64,000 bases of DNA from Pseudobacillus wudalianchiensis (GTDB lineage: Bacteria; Bacillota; Bacilli; Bacillales; Domibacillaceae), in the NCBI RefSeq assembly GCF_001685015.1, contig NZ_MAYT01000001.1, positions 511,227 through 575,226 on the forward strand, written 5' to 3'. Each line of letters opens with the position of its first letter. Position 1 is the stretch's first letter. Below are positions 52,215 to 61,770 of this stretch, piece by piece. The position numbers and the translations under genes were made by a program. The notes beneath the pieces are model-generated. The model was not told where the DNA came from and did no database searches. It worked only from the letters and a program-made list of their open reading frames with translations.

Positions 52215-52904
52215 ATGTCTATCGAAGTCAGTGATTTTATTTTTAATCTGGGTGTTGCTACTATCTTATCTATGATCATTGGTTTAGAGCGGGAAATTAA
52301 GAAAAAGCCCATTGGTTTGAAAACGTGTGTTGTCATTGGGATCACGAGCTGTTTGCTTACAGATGTTTCGATTGATGCAGCTAACCACTTTGCGATCCCG
52401 TACGAAAAACCAATGGACCCACTTCGGCTGGCCGCCCAAATTGTATCAGGAATTGGATTTTTAGGAGCAGGAGTTATTCTTAGAAGAAATAATGATATTA
52501 TTTCGGGGCTGACGACTGCTGCCATTGTTTGGGGAGCGGGGGCCATTGGAATCGCTTGTGGGGCTGGCTTTTGGATGGAAGCAATTATTTCCACTTGTTT
52601 AATTATCATTAGTGTAGAAATATTTCCAATTATATTTAAGTGGATTGGACCTAAGGCTTTAACAGAGAAGCAATTAAAGGTAAAAATCATAGTAGATAAT
52701 GATGAAAAAATGACGGAAATATTAAAGCAAATGAAACAAAAAGGCATGAAAGCAAGCAAAGTCCGCATCAAGGATGTACAGGAAGGGACTTTGCAGCAAA
52801 TGGATCTAACTATTTTAGTTAATGAAAAATTATATGCAACAGATGTCTACTATGAATTAAAACAAATTAAACATGTAATTAGCGTTGAAATGGAAGCACT
52901 TTAA
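52215..52904 (+). CDS. MgtC/SapB family membrane protein
   Basis: The first ~140 residues are the MgtC membrane domain: LGVATILSMIIGLEREIKKKPIG, LKTCVVIGITSCLL and VSGIGFLGAGVILRRN, with about five helices. The C-terminal ~80 residues form a soluble ACT-like domain (KVKIIVDNDEKMTEILKQM). The family is linked to growth at low magnesium and to control of membrane ATPase. The ATG at 52215 follows AAGGAGAAGGGGAG. It is a single gene between two terminators and separates recN from spoIVB, which are adjacent in B. subtilis. Confidence 0.85.
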   Translation: MSIEVSDFIFNLGVATILSMIIGLEREIKKKPIGLKTCVVIGITSCLLTDVSIDAANHFAIPYEKPMDPLRLAAQIVSGIGFLGAGVILRRNNDIISGLTTAAIVWGAGAIGIACGAGFWMEAIISTCLIIISVEIFPIIFKWIGPKALTEKQLKVKIIVDNDEKMTEILKQMKQKGMKASKVRIKDVQEGTLQQMDLTILVNEKLYATDVYYELKQIKHVISVEMEAL

Positions 52905-52961
52905 CGAGCTTTCTTTACTGCATACCATTCGGTCATGCTTGATCTTATCTATATTTTCCTG

Positions 52962-52989
52962 CAGCCTGCCTTATGCAGGCTGTTTTTAT
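52962..52989 (+). terminator. Terminator after the mgtC-family gene
   Basis: CAGCCTGC (52962-52969) pairs with GCAGGCTG (52975-52982), followed by five T. Confidence 0.85.
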
Positions 52990-53105
52990 TGTCATTCACA
53001 TCCAACTGTGGGCAGCTTTTTACGTAATAATTGAGGCCTCTCAAGGAAAAAGTATAAATACGGCCAGCAAGTCAGGCTCGATTAGAAGCGAGGAGAGTGA
53101 ACGGT

Positions 53106-54311
53106 TTGAACAAGTATCTATTCAATACAATCACTGGTGGAATTCTCCTTGTTTCTTTTGTAGTATGTTTAATTTTTTCTTCTTTTATTAACAATGCTTA
53201 TGCAATAGACATAAGTCGTTCAGAAACCGAAAAAACGTCAGTGGCAACGGGACGTACATTTCATAATAAAGACGAACTATTGCAGTTGGCTGGTTTTCCA
53301 GGGGAAAATGAAAAAGCTGTCGCTGCTCGTGAAATCCGTGTCATACCAGGAGGACAGTCGATCGGTATTAAGCTGAATACATTCGGTGTTCTTGTAGTTG
53401 GCCACCACCTGGTTGAAACTGCGGGCGGAAAGCAGTCGCCCGGAGAAAAGGCTGGCATTAGAGTTGGTGATATGATCACGGAAATTAACGGGAAAAGAAT
53501 TGAGAAAATGCAGGACATTAGTGCGTTTGTTCAACGGGCGGGACAAGAGGCTGAACCGCTTCAGATGACGATACGCCGAAATCAAAAAATGGTGCACACG
53601 GAGTTACAACCATTAAAGGATAAAAATGAACAATCGTTTAAAATTGGTCTGTACATTCGTGATTCAGCATCAGGTATTGGTACACTTACCTTTGTCGAAC
53701 CGCGATCACAAAAATATGGAGCGCTTGGCCATGTCATTGCCGATGCAGATACAAAAAAACCAATCATTGTTCAAGGTGGAGAAATTGTAAAATCGAAAGT
53801 CACTTCCATTGAAAAAGGACGCAATGGTAACCCTGGAGAAAAGCTGGCCCAGTTTTCAACGGGCCAGAAAAAGCTGGGTGATATTAAGAGGAACAGTCCG
53901 TACGGTATATTTGGCCGCTTAAATGAGCCGCTTTCTGATAATTTGGCAAAAAAGTCTTATCCAGTTGCTTTATCCCATGAAGTGAAGGAAGGGCCTGCCA
54001 AGATTCTAACGGTTATTAACGGGGAAAAGGTGGAATGGTACGATATCGAAATCGTTAGCACCATTCCTCAAAAGTACCCGGCGACAAAAGGAATGGTTTT
54101 AAAAGTAACAGACAAGAGACTGCTTGACAAAACAGGGGGAATAGTTCAAGGGATGAGCGGAAGTCCGATTATCCAAAATGGAAAAATCATTGGTGCTGTT
54201 ACTCACGTATTTGTGAATGATCCTACGTCAGGATATGGAGTGCACATTGAATGGATGCTTAATGAGGCAGGCATTTCGTTAACTGAGACAGAAAAGAGTG
54301 AAGCGAGTTAA
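53106..54311 (+). CDS. spoIVB: SpoIVB, forespore signalling serine peptidase
   Basis: SpoIVB is secreted from the forespore and cleaves SpoIVFA, which frees SpoIVFB to activate sigma-K. It has an N-terminal signal anchor ([18 protein letters not shown]), a PDZ domain (about residues 100-180, [17 protein letters not shown]) and an S55 peptidase domain with [11 protein letters not shown] (His) and [12 protein letters not shown] (Ser). I start at TTG 53106, nine bases after GAGGAG; the GTG at 53097 is too close. It has 401 residues. Confidence 0.94.
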   Translation: MNKYLFNTITGGILLVSFVVCLIFSSFINNAYAIDISRSETEKTSVATGRTFHNKDELLQLAGFPGENEKAVAAREIRVIPGGQSIGIKLNTFGVLVVGHHLVETAGGKQSPGEKAGIRVGDMITEINGKRIEKMQDISAFVQRAGQEAEPLQMTIRRNQKMVHTELQPLKDKNEQSFKIGLYIRDSASGIGTLTFVEPRSQKYGALGHVIADADTKKPIIVQGGEIVKSKVTSIEKGRNGNPGEKLAQFSTGQKKLGDIKRNSPYGIFGRLNEPLSDNLAKKSYPVALSHEVKEGPAKILTVINGEKVEWYDIEIVSTIPQKYPATKGMVLKVTDKRLLDKTGGIVQGMSGSPIIQNGKIIGAVTHVFVNDPTSGYGVHIEWMLNEAGISLTETEKSEAS

Positions 54312-54338
54312 ACAAGCGGATGATTCCGCTTGTTTTTT
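54312..54338 (+). terminator. Terminator after spoIVB
   Basis: AACAAGCGGA pairs with TCCGCTTGTT, followed by a T-run. Confidence 0.85.
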
Positions 54339-54360
54339 TATCGGTGAAACTGGAAGAAAT

Positions 54361-54439
54361 TCGTCGAAAATAAAGGAATATCAACGAAAAAAATATATAT
54401 TATTAAAATTTAAAGGAAATCATTTCCCTTTGTCGAAAA
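54361..54439 (+). promoter_or_regulatory. spo0A control region: 0A boxes and sigma-H-like promoter
   Basis: Two TGTCGAA-type 0A boxes are seen: CGTCGAA (54362-54368) and TGTCGAA (54431-54437). AGGAAAT (54414-54420) and GTCGAAAAA, 12 bp apart, fit the sigma-H pattern; the -10 overlaps the second 0A box. This agrees with known Spo0A self-control through sigma-H in B. subtilis. Confidence 0.6.
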
Positions 54440-54497
54440 AACTATTAGAATAAATGTACACTTGCGAGAGAGCAAACGGATGGGGAGGAAATAAACG

Positions 54498-55286
54498 ATG
54501 ACTAAAATAAAAGTAGCTATTGTAGATGATAACCGAGATCTGGTGAATATGCTTGAGGAATATATTTCTTCTCAGGAAGACATGGAAGTGACAGGAAGAG
54601 CAAGCAATGGGCAAGATTGTTTAGAGATGCTGCCGGACGCACAGCCAGATGTATTGATTCTCGATATTATTATGCCACACGTAGATGGGTTAGCCGTATT
54701 GGAGCGGATGAGGGAGCTTGAGCTGGAGACCGTTCCGAATGTTATTATGCTGACAGCGTTTGGGCAGGAGGACGTAACTAAAAAAGCTGTAGAGCTTGGG
54801 GCCTCTTATTTTATGCTGAAGCCATTTGACATCGAAAGTCTCTTTAACCATATTCGTCAAGTGAGCGGGAAAGAAAATTCAATGATGCGGCGCTCGTCCC
54901 AAGAAATGTTGAAGCAGCCAGCAAAAAAAGCCATTAATTTAGATGCGAGCATTACAAGCATTATCCATGAGATTGGTGTCCCGGCGCATATTAAGGGGTA
55001 TATGTATTTACGGGAAGCGATTTCAATGGTGTACAATGATATTGAACTGCTTGGTTCTATTACAAAAGTTCTTTATCCAGATATTGCTAAAAAATACAAC
55101 ACAACCGCCAGCCGTGTAGAACGGGCTATTCGCCATGCAATCGAAGTAGCATGGAGCCGCGGGAATATTGATTCGATTTCCAATTTGTTCGGCTACACAG
55201 TCTCTATGACAAAAGCGAAGCCGACAAATTCAGAATTTATTGCGATGGTCGCAGATAAGCTACGCCTTGAGCATAAAGCCTCTTGA
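54498..55286 (+). CDS. spo0A: Spo0A, master regulator of sporulation
   Basis: Spo0A is the response regulator at the end of the phosphorelay and starts sporulation. The receiver has the acidic pair Asp10/Asp11, the phosphorylated Asp56 (LILDIIMPH), Thr86 and Lys108 (LKPFD). The C-terminal DNA-binding domain has the recognition region [22 protein letters not shown]. It has 262 residues. The ATG at 54498 follows GGGGAGGAAA. Confidence 0.97.
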   Translation: MTKIKVAIVDDNRDLVNMLEEYISSQEDMEVTGRASNGQDCLEMLPDAQPDVLILDIIMPHVDGLAVLERMRELELETVPNVIMLTAFGQEDVTKKAVELGASYFMLKPFDIESLFNHIRQVSGKENSMMRRSSQEMLKQPAKKAINLDASITSIIHEIGVPAHIKGYMYLREAISMVYNDIELLGSITKVLYPDIAKKYNTTASRVERAIRHAIEVAWSRGNIDSISNLFGYTVSMTKAKPTNSEFIAMVADKLRLEHKAS

Positions 55287-55373
55287 AAAAGTAAGGAGGT
55301 TGACAAGACCGACCAGTAAAGCCGCCTGCTAGCTGTATACATAGCAGCATATATGGAAAAAGGATGTGTTTCT

Positions 55374-56108
55374 ATGACTGCTATCTTTGCCCATCGCGGC
55401 TTTTCTGCGATAGCTCCGGAAAATACGTTAGCCGCTTTTCAAGCAGCAGAATCCGCAGGAGCCGATGGCATTGAATTGGATGTTCAGCTGACAAAAGATG
55501 GGCGTCTTGCTGTCATTCATGATGAAAAGCTTAACAGAACGACAAATGGACAGGGATACGTGAAAGATTGGGAATGGAAGGATTTATCGAAGCTGGAAGC
55601 AAAATATAAATTTCCAGAAGCAACGAGGGCTATTGGCATTCCGTCGTTAGAAGAGATCTTTGAATGGATGCGGGAAAATGAAATTATTTGCAACATTGAG
55701 CTAAAGAATAATGAGTTTCCTTATCCAGGTATGGAAGAAAAGGTCATTCGGCTGATTCGCCAATTTAATTACGAAGGCCGTGTGATTATTTCCTCATTTA
55801 ATCATTACTCATTGACTTACGTATACCAGCTTGCACCGGATTTAGAAACGGCTGCTCTATACTCTTCTCATCTTTATATGCCTTGGAAATATGCAGAAGC
55901 GATTCGAGCGGGAGCGATTCACCCAAATATCCGCACAGTCAACCATAACATTATCCGTTCGTCTATTGAGCATGGCATTCAAATTCGTCCATATACGGTA
56001 AATAAAGAAAAGCAAGTCCGATGGCTGATTGAAGAAGGCTGCTCAGCCCTTATTACGGATGATCCAAAAATGGCTTTAGAAATCCGAGATAGCGTGTTAG
56101 ATGTATAA
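55374..56108 (+). CDS. yqiK: Glycerophosphodiester phosphodiesterase
   Basis: It hydrolyses glycerophosphodiesters to glycerol-3-phosphate and an alcohol. The GDPD motifs are FAHRGFSAIAPENT at the front (His, Arg), DGIELDVQLTKDGRLAVIHDE (metal ligands Glu, Asp and catalytic His) and NIELKNN. There is no signal peptide, so it is cytoplasmic. The ATG at 55374 follows AAAGGATGTG, giving 244 residues; the frame opens at 55353. The gene lies after spo0A as in B. subtilis. Confidence 0.9.
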   Translation: MTAIFAHRGFSAIAPENTLAAFQAAESAGADGIELDVQLTKDGRLAVIHDEKLNRTTNGQGYVKDWEWKDLSKLEAKYKFPEATRAIGIPSLEEIFEWMRENEIICNIELKNNEFPYPGMEEKVIRLIRQFNYEGRVIISSFNHYSLTYVYQLAPDLETAALYSSHLYMPWKYAEAIRAGAIHPNIRTVNHNIIRSSIEHGIQIRPYTVNKEKQVRWLIEEGCSALITDDPKMALEIRDSVLDV

Positions 56109-56162
56109 AAAGCTCCTTATGCGTAACCTGCTGAAAACGCAGAAACGCACAAGGAGCTTTTA
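56105..56162. terminator. Terminator between yqiK and yqzF
   Basis: AAAAGCTCCTT (56107-56117) pairs with AAGGAGCTTTT (56152-56162), with inner TGCGT/ACGCA pairing. It serves both convergent genes. Confidence 0.8.
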
Positions 56163-56396
56163 CTTGTCTTTAAAGCGGTTTTGTACTTTATTGTTCTTTC
56201 GGTCTCTATAAAAAATAAAACCAGCAACAAATCCTAGTCCGCCAACAAACAGAACGAGGCCAACAAGGAACTGCAGCCAAAGGAAAGGGAATGGCGGCTG
56301 CAATATACCGAATAGCATATCTCTCATTAACTTTATGCCAAGCCCCGCCAAAAAGCCAGGAATCACTAAAACCAATAATGCCAGTAGTCGGATCAT
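56160..56396 (-). CDS. yqzF: YqzF, DUF2627 membrane protein
   Basis: A 78-residue protein with two helices (LLALLVLVIPGFLAGLGIKL and FLVGLVLFVGGLGFVAGFIFY) matching DUF2627. The ATG at 56396 is nine bases after AAGGAG; a TTG at 56414 is the other frame opening. Function unknown. It is divergent from bkdR. Confidence 0.85.
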   Translation of the reverse strand: MIRLLALLVLVIPGFLAGLGIKLMRDMLFGILQPPFPFLWLQFLVGLVLFVGGLGFVAGFIFYRDRKNNKVQNRFKDK

Positions 56397-56528
56397 GTAG
56401 TTTTGCTCCTTCAATTGTTACTCACAAAAATCATATCTCACCTGAAAAATTTGTCAAGTTAGATTTACACGTATAAAATAAGAGTATGCAAGAATTTGCA
56501 GGCTGAAAGAAAGCGAGGGGATGGCTTC

Positions 56529-58589
56529 ATGCAAACAGCTTTAATTATTGGCGGTGGGCAAGGCGGCCTTTCAGTTTTAAAAATCTTACAGAACAGCCAG
56601 ATCATGAAGGTCATAGCGGTAGTAGATGTCAATGAGAAAGCATCAGCTCTTTGTCTGGCAAGGGAGATAGGAGTCCAAACCGGACAGGATTGGCGCTCCT
56701 TCATAGACAGGAAGCCGGATGTTATTATTGAAGTGACAGGCAACAGCCAGGTATTTGAAGCAGTGCGTCAATACGCTCCGGATGCTATTGTGATTCCAGG
56801 AAGTGTTGCTTATTTACTGGCGCAGCTTCTTCAGCAAAAAGAAGAATTGATTATGCAGCTGAAAAATCAGTCGTATCAGTATGATATTATATTTGAATCA
56901 ATCGATGAAGGCATGATTGTCATCGATCATACAGAAAAAATCATTTTATTTAACAAAAGTGCCGAACGTATACTTAAGATTAAAAAGAGAGAGGCCATTG
57001 GACAACACGTTCAACAAATTATACCCAACAGCCGGCTGCCGGAAGTATTAAAAAGCAAGCAGACTGAAATAAACCGAGAACAACAACTTGCCAAAAATGA
57101 AAAAATTATCACTTCCCGCATCCCGATGATCACGACAGAAGGAAAAGTCATTGGGGCCTTTTCTATTTTTAAAGATATTACTGAAGTAGTAAATTTAGCT
57201 GAAGAGATCACGAATTTAAAAGAAATTCAAACGATGCTGAAAGCCATTATTTTTTCAAGTGATGATGCGATCTCCGTAGTTGACGAACAAGGCAGAGGGC
57301 TGCTCATTAATCCGGCTTATACAAGGTTAACCGGCCTTAGTGAAAAAGAAGTGATTGGAAAGCCGGCGACCATTGACATTTCAGAAGGCGACAGCGTGCA
57401 TTTACAAGTACTTGCAAAGAAGCAGCCAGTGCGGGGGGTAAAAATGTACGTGGGACCGAAAAAAAAGGAAGTAGTCGTGAATGTAGCCCCTATTCTTGTA
57501 GATGATAAGCTAAAGGGCAGCGTCGGTGTTATTCATGACTTAACAGAAATTCAATCTTTAACAAAAGAACTTGACCGTGCGCGGCAAATCATTCGTACGC
57601 TCGAAGCCAAGTATACATTTGAGGAAATCATTGGCTGTTCTGAGGAAATGAAAATTGCCGTGGAACAAGCAAAAGCAGGGGCCAATACACCGGCAACTGT
57701 TTTATTAAGAGGAGAATCAGGAACAGGAAAAGAGTTGTTCGCTCATGCGATTCATAATGCGAGTGACCGCCGCTATAATAAATTTATTCGCGTGAATTGC
57801 GCAGCATTAACCGAATCGCTGCTAGAAAGTGAGCTGTTTGGTTATGAAGATGGAGCTTTTTCAGGTGCCCGCCGTGGCGGCAAAAGGGGATTATTTGAAG
57901 AAGCAAACAATGGCAGTATTTTTCTTGATGAAATTGGTGAATTAAGCGCCAATATGCAGGCAAAACTTTTACGTGTGCTGCAAGAACGGGAAATTGTTCG
58001 AGTAGGAGGAACAAAATCGATACCTGTCAATGTTCGCATCATTGCGGCTACGAACGTTAATCTTGAAAAAGCGATGACGGAGGGAACTTTTCGTGAAGAC
58101 TTATATTACCGTCTCAATCGGATGCCGATACATATTCCTCCGCTCCGCAATCGGAAAGCAGATATTCCACTTTTGTGTGAGCGGCTCATTGCGAAGATCA
58201 ACCAAGACTATGGAAGAACTGTGGAAGGAGTTACTCCCGAAGCGATGGAAAGATTAATGGGATATTCGTGGCCGGGGAACGTGCGTGAATTGGAGAATGT
58301 ATTAGGAAGGGCAATGATTTTTTTAAACTATAGTGATCACTTTATTGATGCTGCAGCTCTCCCGCCACTTCTAAAAGGAGAAAAGGAAGTGAAGGGACTG
58401 ACAGACGAACAGCCAAAGATAAAAAGACAGAATGGCCGCTCGCTGCAGGAAATGCTCGATCTATATGAAAAAGAAATTCTTCAATTGCGTTTAGCTGAAC
58501 ATAATGGAAATAAAACAGCCGCCGCGAGGGAATTAAAAATTTCTATTCGAAATTTGTATTACAAGCTGGAAAAGTACCAACTGCACTAA
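56529..58589 (+). CDS. bkdR: BkdR, sigma-54 activator of the bkd operon
   Basis: BkdR activates RNA polymerase with sigma-54 (SigL) at the bkd promoter in response to branched-chain amino acids. Domains in order: a Rossmann-like N-domain ([15 protein letters not shown]), two PAS domains (from about 120 and 240), the AAA+ domain with Walker [12 protein letters not shown] and the sigma-54 contact loop [13 protein letters not shown], and a Fis-type helix-turn-helix ([20 protein letters not shown]). The ATG at 56529 follows AGGGGATGG; 686 residues. Its target promoter lies just downstream. Confidence 0.94.
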   Translation: MQTALIIGGGQGGLSVLKILQNSQIMKVIAVVDVNEKASALCLAREIGVQTGQDWRSFIDRKPDVIIEVTGNSQVFEAVRQYAPDAIVIPGSVAYLLAQLLQQKEELIMQLKNQSYQYDIIFESIDEGMIVIDHTEKIILFNKSAERILKIKKREAIGQHVQQIIPNSRLPEVLKSKQTEINREQQLAKNEKIITSRIPMITTEGKVIGAFSIFKDITEVVNLAEEITNLKEIQTMLKAIIFSSDDAISVVDEQGRGLLINPAYTRLTGLSEKEVIGKPATIDISEGDSVHLQVLAKKQPVRGVKMYVGPKKKEVVVNVAPILVDDKLKGSVGVIHDLTEIQSLTKELDRARQIIRTLEAKYTFEEIIGCSEEMKIAVEQAKAGANTPATVLLRGESGTGKELFAHAIHNASDRRYNKFIRVNCAALTESLLESELFGYEDGAFSGARRGGKRGLFEEANNGSIFLDEIGELSANMQAKLLRVLQEREIVRVGGTKSIPVNVRIIAATNVNLEKAMTEGTFREDLYYRLNRMPIHIPPLRNRKADIPLLCERLIAKINQDYGRTVEGVTPEAMERLMGYSWPGNVRELENVLGRAMIFLNYSDHFIDAAALPPLLKGEKEVKGLTDEQPKIKRQNGRSLQEMLDLYEKEILQLRLAEHNGNKTAAARELKISIRNLYYKLEKYQLH

Positions 58590-58591
58590 AT

Positions 58592-58625
58592 TGCCTGCAA
58601 AAAATTGCGCAGTATGCAACTATCT
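58592..58625 (+). promoter_or_regulatory. Possible BkdR upstream activating site
   Basis: TGCAAAAAATTGCGCAGTATGCAACT contains inverted TTGC/GCAA motifs about 70 bp before the sigma-54 promoter, the usual place for an activator site. The assignment is by position and symmetry only. Confidence 0.4.
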
Positions 58626-58670
58626 GCAGAGAGTAAATTGGAAAATAAAGCGTTTTCATAAAGCGATTAT

Positions 58671-58686
58671 TGGCATAGCAATTGCA
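58671..58686 (+). promoter_or_regulatory. Sigma-54 promoter of the bkd operon
   Basis: TGGCAT-N5-TTGCA (58671-58686) fits the -24/-12 consensus with exact spacing. It lies 50 bp before bcd and just after the gene of a sigma-54 activator. Confidence 0.88.
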
Positions 58687-58737
58687 TTATAAAAATGAAC
58701 AGAAGAGATTAACTACCTAGCATGAGGAGGAAATACA

Positions 58738-59838
58738 ATGGAAATTTTTAAATACATGAAAAAATATGATTATGAACAGCTAGTATTTTGCCAAGATGAA
58801 GTGTCCGGATTAAAAGCGATCATCGCAATACATGATACAACACTTGGCCCAGCACTCGGCGGAACGAGAATGTGGACATATGCATCAGAGGAAGCAGCCA
58901 TTGAAGATGCCCTACGTCTGGCGCGCGGCATGACCTATAAAAATGCGGCAGCTGGGTTGAATTTAGGCGGCGGCAAAACGGTCATTATTGGCGATCCGCG
59001 CAAAGATAAAAATGAAGAAATGTTTCGTGCATTCGGACGGTATATTCAAGGGCTTAACGGGCGGTATATTACAGCCGAAGATGTTGGCACAACAGTAGAA
59101 GATATGGACATCATCCATGAGGAAACCGATTATGTAACAGGAATTTCTCCGGCGTTCGGTTCTTCGGGTAATCCATCTCCTGTGACGGCTTACGGCTGCT
59201 TTGTCGGCATGAAGGCGGCTGCGAAAGAGGCGTTCGGCACAGACTCTCTCGAAGGGCTTACGATTTCTGTGCAGGGAGTAGGGAATGTGGCTTATCATTT
59301 ATGCCGTCACTTGCACGAGGCAGGAGCAAAGTTAATTGTGACAGATATTAATAAAGAGGCAGTAAAGCGGGCTGTCGATGACTTTGGTGCCATAGCGGTG
59401 AATACAGATGAAATTTATGGAGTCGAAGCAGATATTTTTGCTCCTTGTGCTCTTGGGGCAGTGATCAACTCAGAGACCATTCCACAGCTAAAAGTAAAAG
59501 TGGTCGCTGGTTCCGCTAACAATCAATTAAAAGAAGAAAAAGACGGCGACGAACTTCATGAGCGCGGCATTATTTATGCTCCTGACTACGTCATTAACGC
59601 TGGCGGAGTAATCAACGTAGCAGATGAACTAAATGGTTATAATCGCGAACGTGCGATGAAAAAAGTAGAGCAGATTTACTATAACATTGAAAAAACGATT
59701 GATATTTCTAAGCGTGACGGTATACCGACTTATCGGGCAGCTGATCGCATGGCTGAAGAACGGATTCAGAAAATGAGCAAAGCGCGAAATCAATTTTTAT
59801 TAGATGGCCATCACATTTTATCAAGACGCAAACATTAA
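58738..59838 (+). CDS. bcd: Leucine (branched-chain amino acid) dehydrogenase
   Basis: It deaminates Leu, Ile and Val with NAD to the branched keto acids used by the enzymes that follow. Motifs: [11 protein letters not shown], the [11 protein letters not shown] loop with the catalytic Lys, TAEDVGT, and the NAD fold [18 protein letters not shown]. It has 366 residues. The ATG follows ATGAGGAGG. In B. subtilis ptb precedes it; here the sigma-54 promoter does. Confidence 0.95.
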   Translation: MEIFKYMKKYDYEQLVFCQDEVSGLKAIIAIHDTTLGPALGGTRMWTYASEEAAIEDALRLARGMTYKNAAAGLNLGGGKTVIIGDPRKDKNEEMFRAFGRYIQGLNGRYITAEDVGTTVEDMDIIHEETDYVTGISPAFGSSGNPSPVTAYGCFVGMKAAAKEAFGTDSLEGLTISVQGVGNVAYHLCRHLHEAGAKLIVTDINKEAVKRAVDDFGAIAVNTDEIYGVEADIFAPCALGAVINSETIPQLKVKVVAGSANNQLKEEKDGDELHERGIIYAPDYVINAGGVINVADELNGYNRERAMKKVEQIYYNIEKTIDISKRDGIPTYRAADRMAEERIQKMSKARNQFLLDGHHILSRRKH

Positions 59839-59861
59839 CAAAAAGCAGAGGAGGGGCGCTT

Positions 59862-60281
59862 TTGCGATCGAAAGCATTCCGCATGCTCGTTATGTATGTA
59901 GCTGGGGAAGAAGTGATAGCGGGCGTGTTTGATAATCAAATAGCCGTGCTTGAACAAACTTTCCCATACAAAAAACAGCCGCTGGCGGAAATGTGCCTCT
60001 ATCTGCTTGCTTCTCTTGATAGAGAAGGCATCAATCTTTCAAAGCTAAAAGTGGTTTGTGTACCGGGGGCGCTGGAGGAAGCAACGGCTAGAAGTCAAAA
60101 AGATGTGGATGAGGGCATCAGGATGGCTCGTTATATTGCGGATTATTTAAATATCCCAGCGCATTCTGCCTTTTCAAGCGATCTCTTGCAAACAAAAAAC
60201 AGGCAATCTGCTTATCATGGTGATCATGGCTTGCTTTTTCTAGCAGAAAAGGCTCTTCTCATGTTAACAGGAGAGGATTAA
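59862..60281 (+). CDS. Buk-derived mini-protein in place of butyrate kinase
   Basis: The place between bcd and lpdV belongs to butyrate kinase (buk, ~360 aa). Here an intact 139-residue gene, with GAGGAGGGG before its TTG start, keeps Buk-like stretches: GVFDNQIAVLEQT, DREGINLSKLKVVC and DYLNIPAHS, in the same order as the Buk front half. The phosphate-binding start of acetokinase enzymes (NPGSTSTK) is replaced by YVAGEEVIA, and the whole C-terminal domain is missing. It cannot be a kinase. The undamaged frame and ribosome site suggest a kept role, perhaps in protein contacts. The kinship rests on memory of Buk sequences. Confidence 0.65.
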   Translation: MRSKAFRMLVMYVAGEEVIAGVFDNQIAVLEQTFPYKKQPLAEMCLYLLASLDREGINLSKLKVVCVPGALEEATARSQKDVDEGIRMARYIADYLNIPAHSAFSSDLLQTKNRQSAYHGDHGLLFLAEKALLMLTGED

Positions 60282-60318
60282 TATACTAAGGTGAACAATA
60301 GAAAGAGGAGGAGAAGAT

Positions 60319-61743
60319 TTGGCTGAAGAATATGATTTAGTGATTCTTGGCGGAGGAACGGGCGGATATGTCGCAGCGATCCGTGCATCACAGCTTGGTT
60401 TAAAAACAGCCCTTGTTGAAAAAAGCAAGCTTGGCGGGACATGCCTTCATAAAGGCTGTATACCTTCTAAAGCATTATTGAGAAGTGCGGAGGTATTTAA
60501 AACGGCTAAGAACAGTGAGGACTTTGGCGTCTCTGCGGGAAGTGTAACGTTAAACTTTGCGAAGGTACAAAAGCGGAAACAGGACATTATCGATACGCTT
60601 TATAGCGGTGTGCAAGGATTAATGAAAAAGAATAAAATTGATGTATACGAAGGACTTGGCCGTATTTTAGGCCCATCTATTTTTTCTCCAATGCCGGGTA
60701 CGGTGTCCGTGGAAATGAACGATGGAACGGATAATCCTATGCTCCTTCCTAAAAATGTGATTGTCGCAACCGGCTCTCATCCGCGGCCTTTACAAGATCT
60801 TCCTTTTGATGGGGATATGGTTTTATCATCTGATGACGCCTTAGCGCTAGAAAGCCTTCCTGAATCCATTATTATCGTCGGCGGCGGCGTGATTGGAATT
60901 GAATGGGCTTCGATGCTCACTGACTTTGGAGTGAAAGTCACCGTTTTGGAATATGCGAATAGAATATTGCCGACAGAAGATATCGAGATCTCGAAAGAAA
61001 TGGAACGTCTTCTCAAAAAGCGTGGAGCCAACATTGTTACTGGAGCGAAGGTGCTTGCGGAGACAGTGGAAAAAAGAGACCACTCGATTAGTATTCAGGC
61101 TGAAACAAATAACGGCCAGACGGTGTACAAAGCTGAAAAACTACTCGTTTCAATCGGCCGGCAGGCAAATGTAAATGGAATCGGCTTAGAAAATACAGAT
61201 ATTGAAGTAGAAAAAGGAAACATAGTAGTGAACGAGTTTTACCAAACGAAAGAATCTCATATCTATGCGATTGGCGATGTCATTGGCGGCTTGCAGCTTG
61301 CTCATGTTGCTTCCCATGAAGGGATCACAGCGGTCAATCATCTAGCTGGGGGAGAAGCAGATCCGATTGATTATACGATGGTGCCTAAATGTATTTATTC
61401 CAGCCCGGAAGCTGCAAGTGTAGGGTTAACGGAGCAAGAAGCAACAGAGCAAGGGTATGAAGTGAAGACTGGTAAGTTTTCGTTTCGTGCCATTGGCAAA
61501 GCACTTGTTTACGGAGAGAGCGATGGTTTTGTTAAAATAGTAGCGGACAAACAAACGGATGACTTGCTTGGTGTTCATATGATCGGGCCTCATGTTACAG
61601 ATATGATTTCAGAAGCGGGGCTTGCCCGTGTGCTCGATGCAGCGGCCTGGGAAGTAAGTCATACGATTCATCCGCATCCAACACTTAGTGAAGCGATCGG
61701 GGAAGCGGCTCTTGCTGCAGACGGCAAGGCCATTCATTCGTAA
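60319..61743 (+). CDS. lpdV: Dihydrolipoamide dehydrogenase (E3) of BCKDH
   Basis: E3 re-oxidises the dihydrolipoyl group of BkdB with FAD and NAD. The FAD motif is GGGTGGYVAA (residues 11-20), the redox pair is Cys42/Cys47 in GGTCLHKGCIPSKA, and the catalytic His-Glu is in HPHPTLSE near the end. It has 474 residues. The TTG at 60319 follows GAGGAGGAGAA. It is in the bkd operon. Confidence 0.95.
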   Translation: MAEEYDLVILGGGTGGYVAAIRASQLGLKTALVEKSKLGGTCLHKGCIPSKALLRSAEVFKTAKNSEDFGVSAGSVTLNFAKVQKRKQDIIDTLYSGVQGLMKKNKIDVYEGLGRILGPSIFSPMPGTVSVEMNDGTDNPMLLPKNVIVATGSHPRPLQDLPFDGDMVLSSDDALALESLPESIIIVGGGVIGIEWASMLTDFGVKVTVLEYANRILPTEDIEISKEMERLLKKRGANIVTGAKVLAETVEKRDHSISIQAETNNGQTVYKAEKLLVSIGRQANVNGIGLENTDIEVEKGNIVVNEFYQTKESHIYAIGDVIGGLQLAHVASHEGITAVNHLAGGEADPIDYTMVPKCIYSSPEAASVGLTEQEATEQGYEVKTGKFSFRAIGKALVYGESDGFVKIVADKQTDDLLGVHMIGPHVTDMISEAGLARVLDAAAWEVSHTIHPHPTLSEAIGEAALAADGKAIHS

Positions 61744-61770
61744 GGAGAGAAAGAAGGGAGAGGAACAGGT

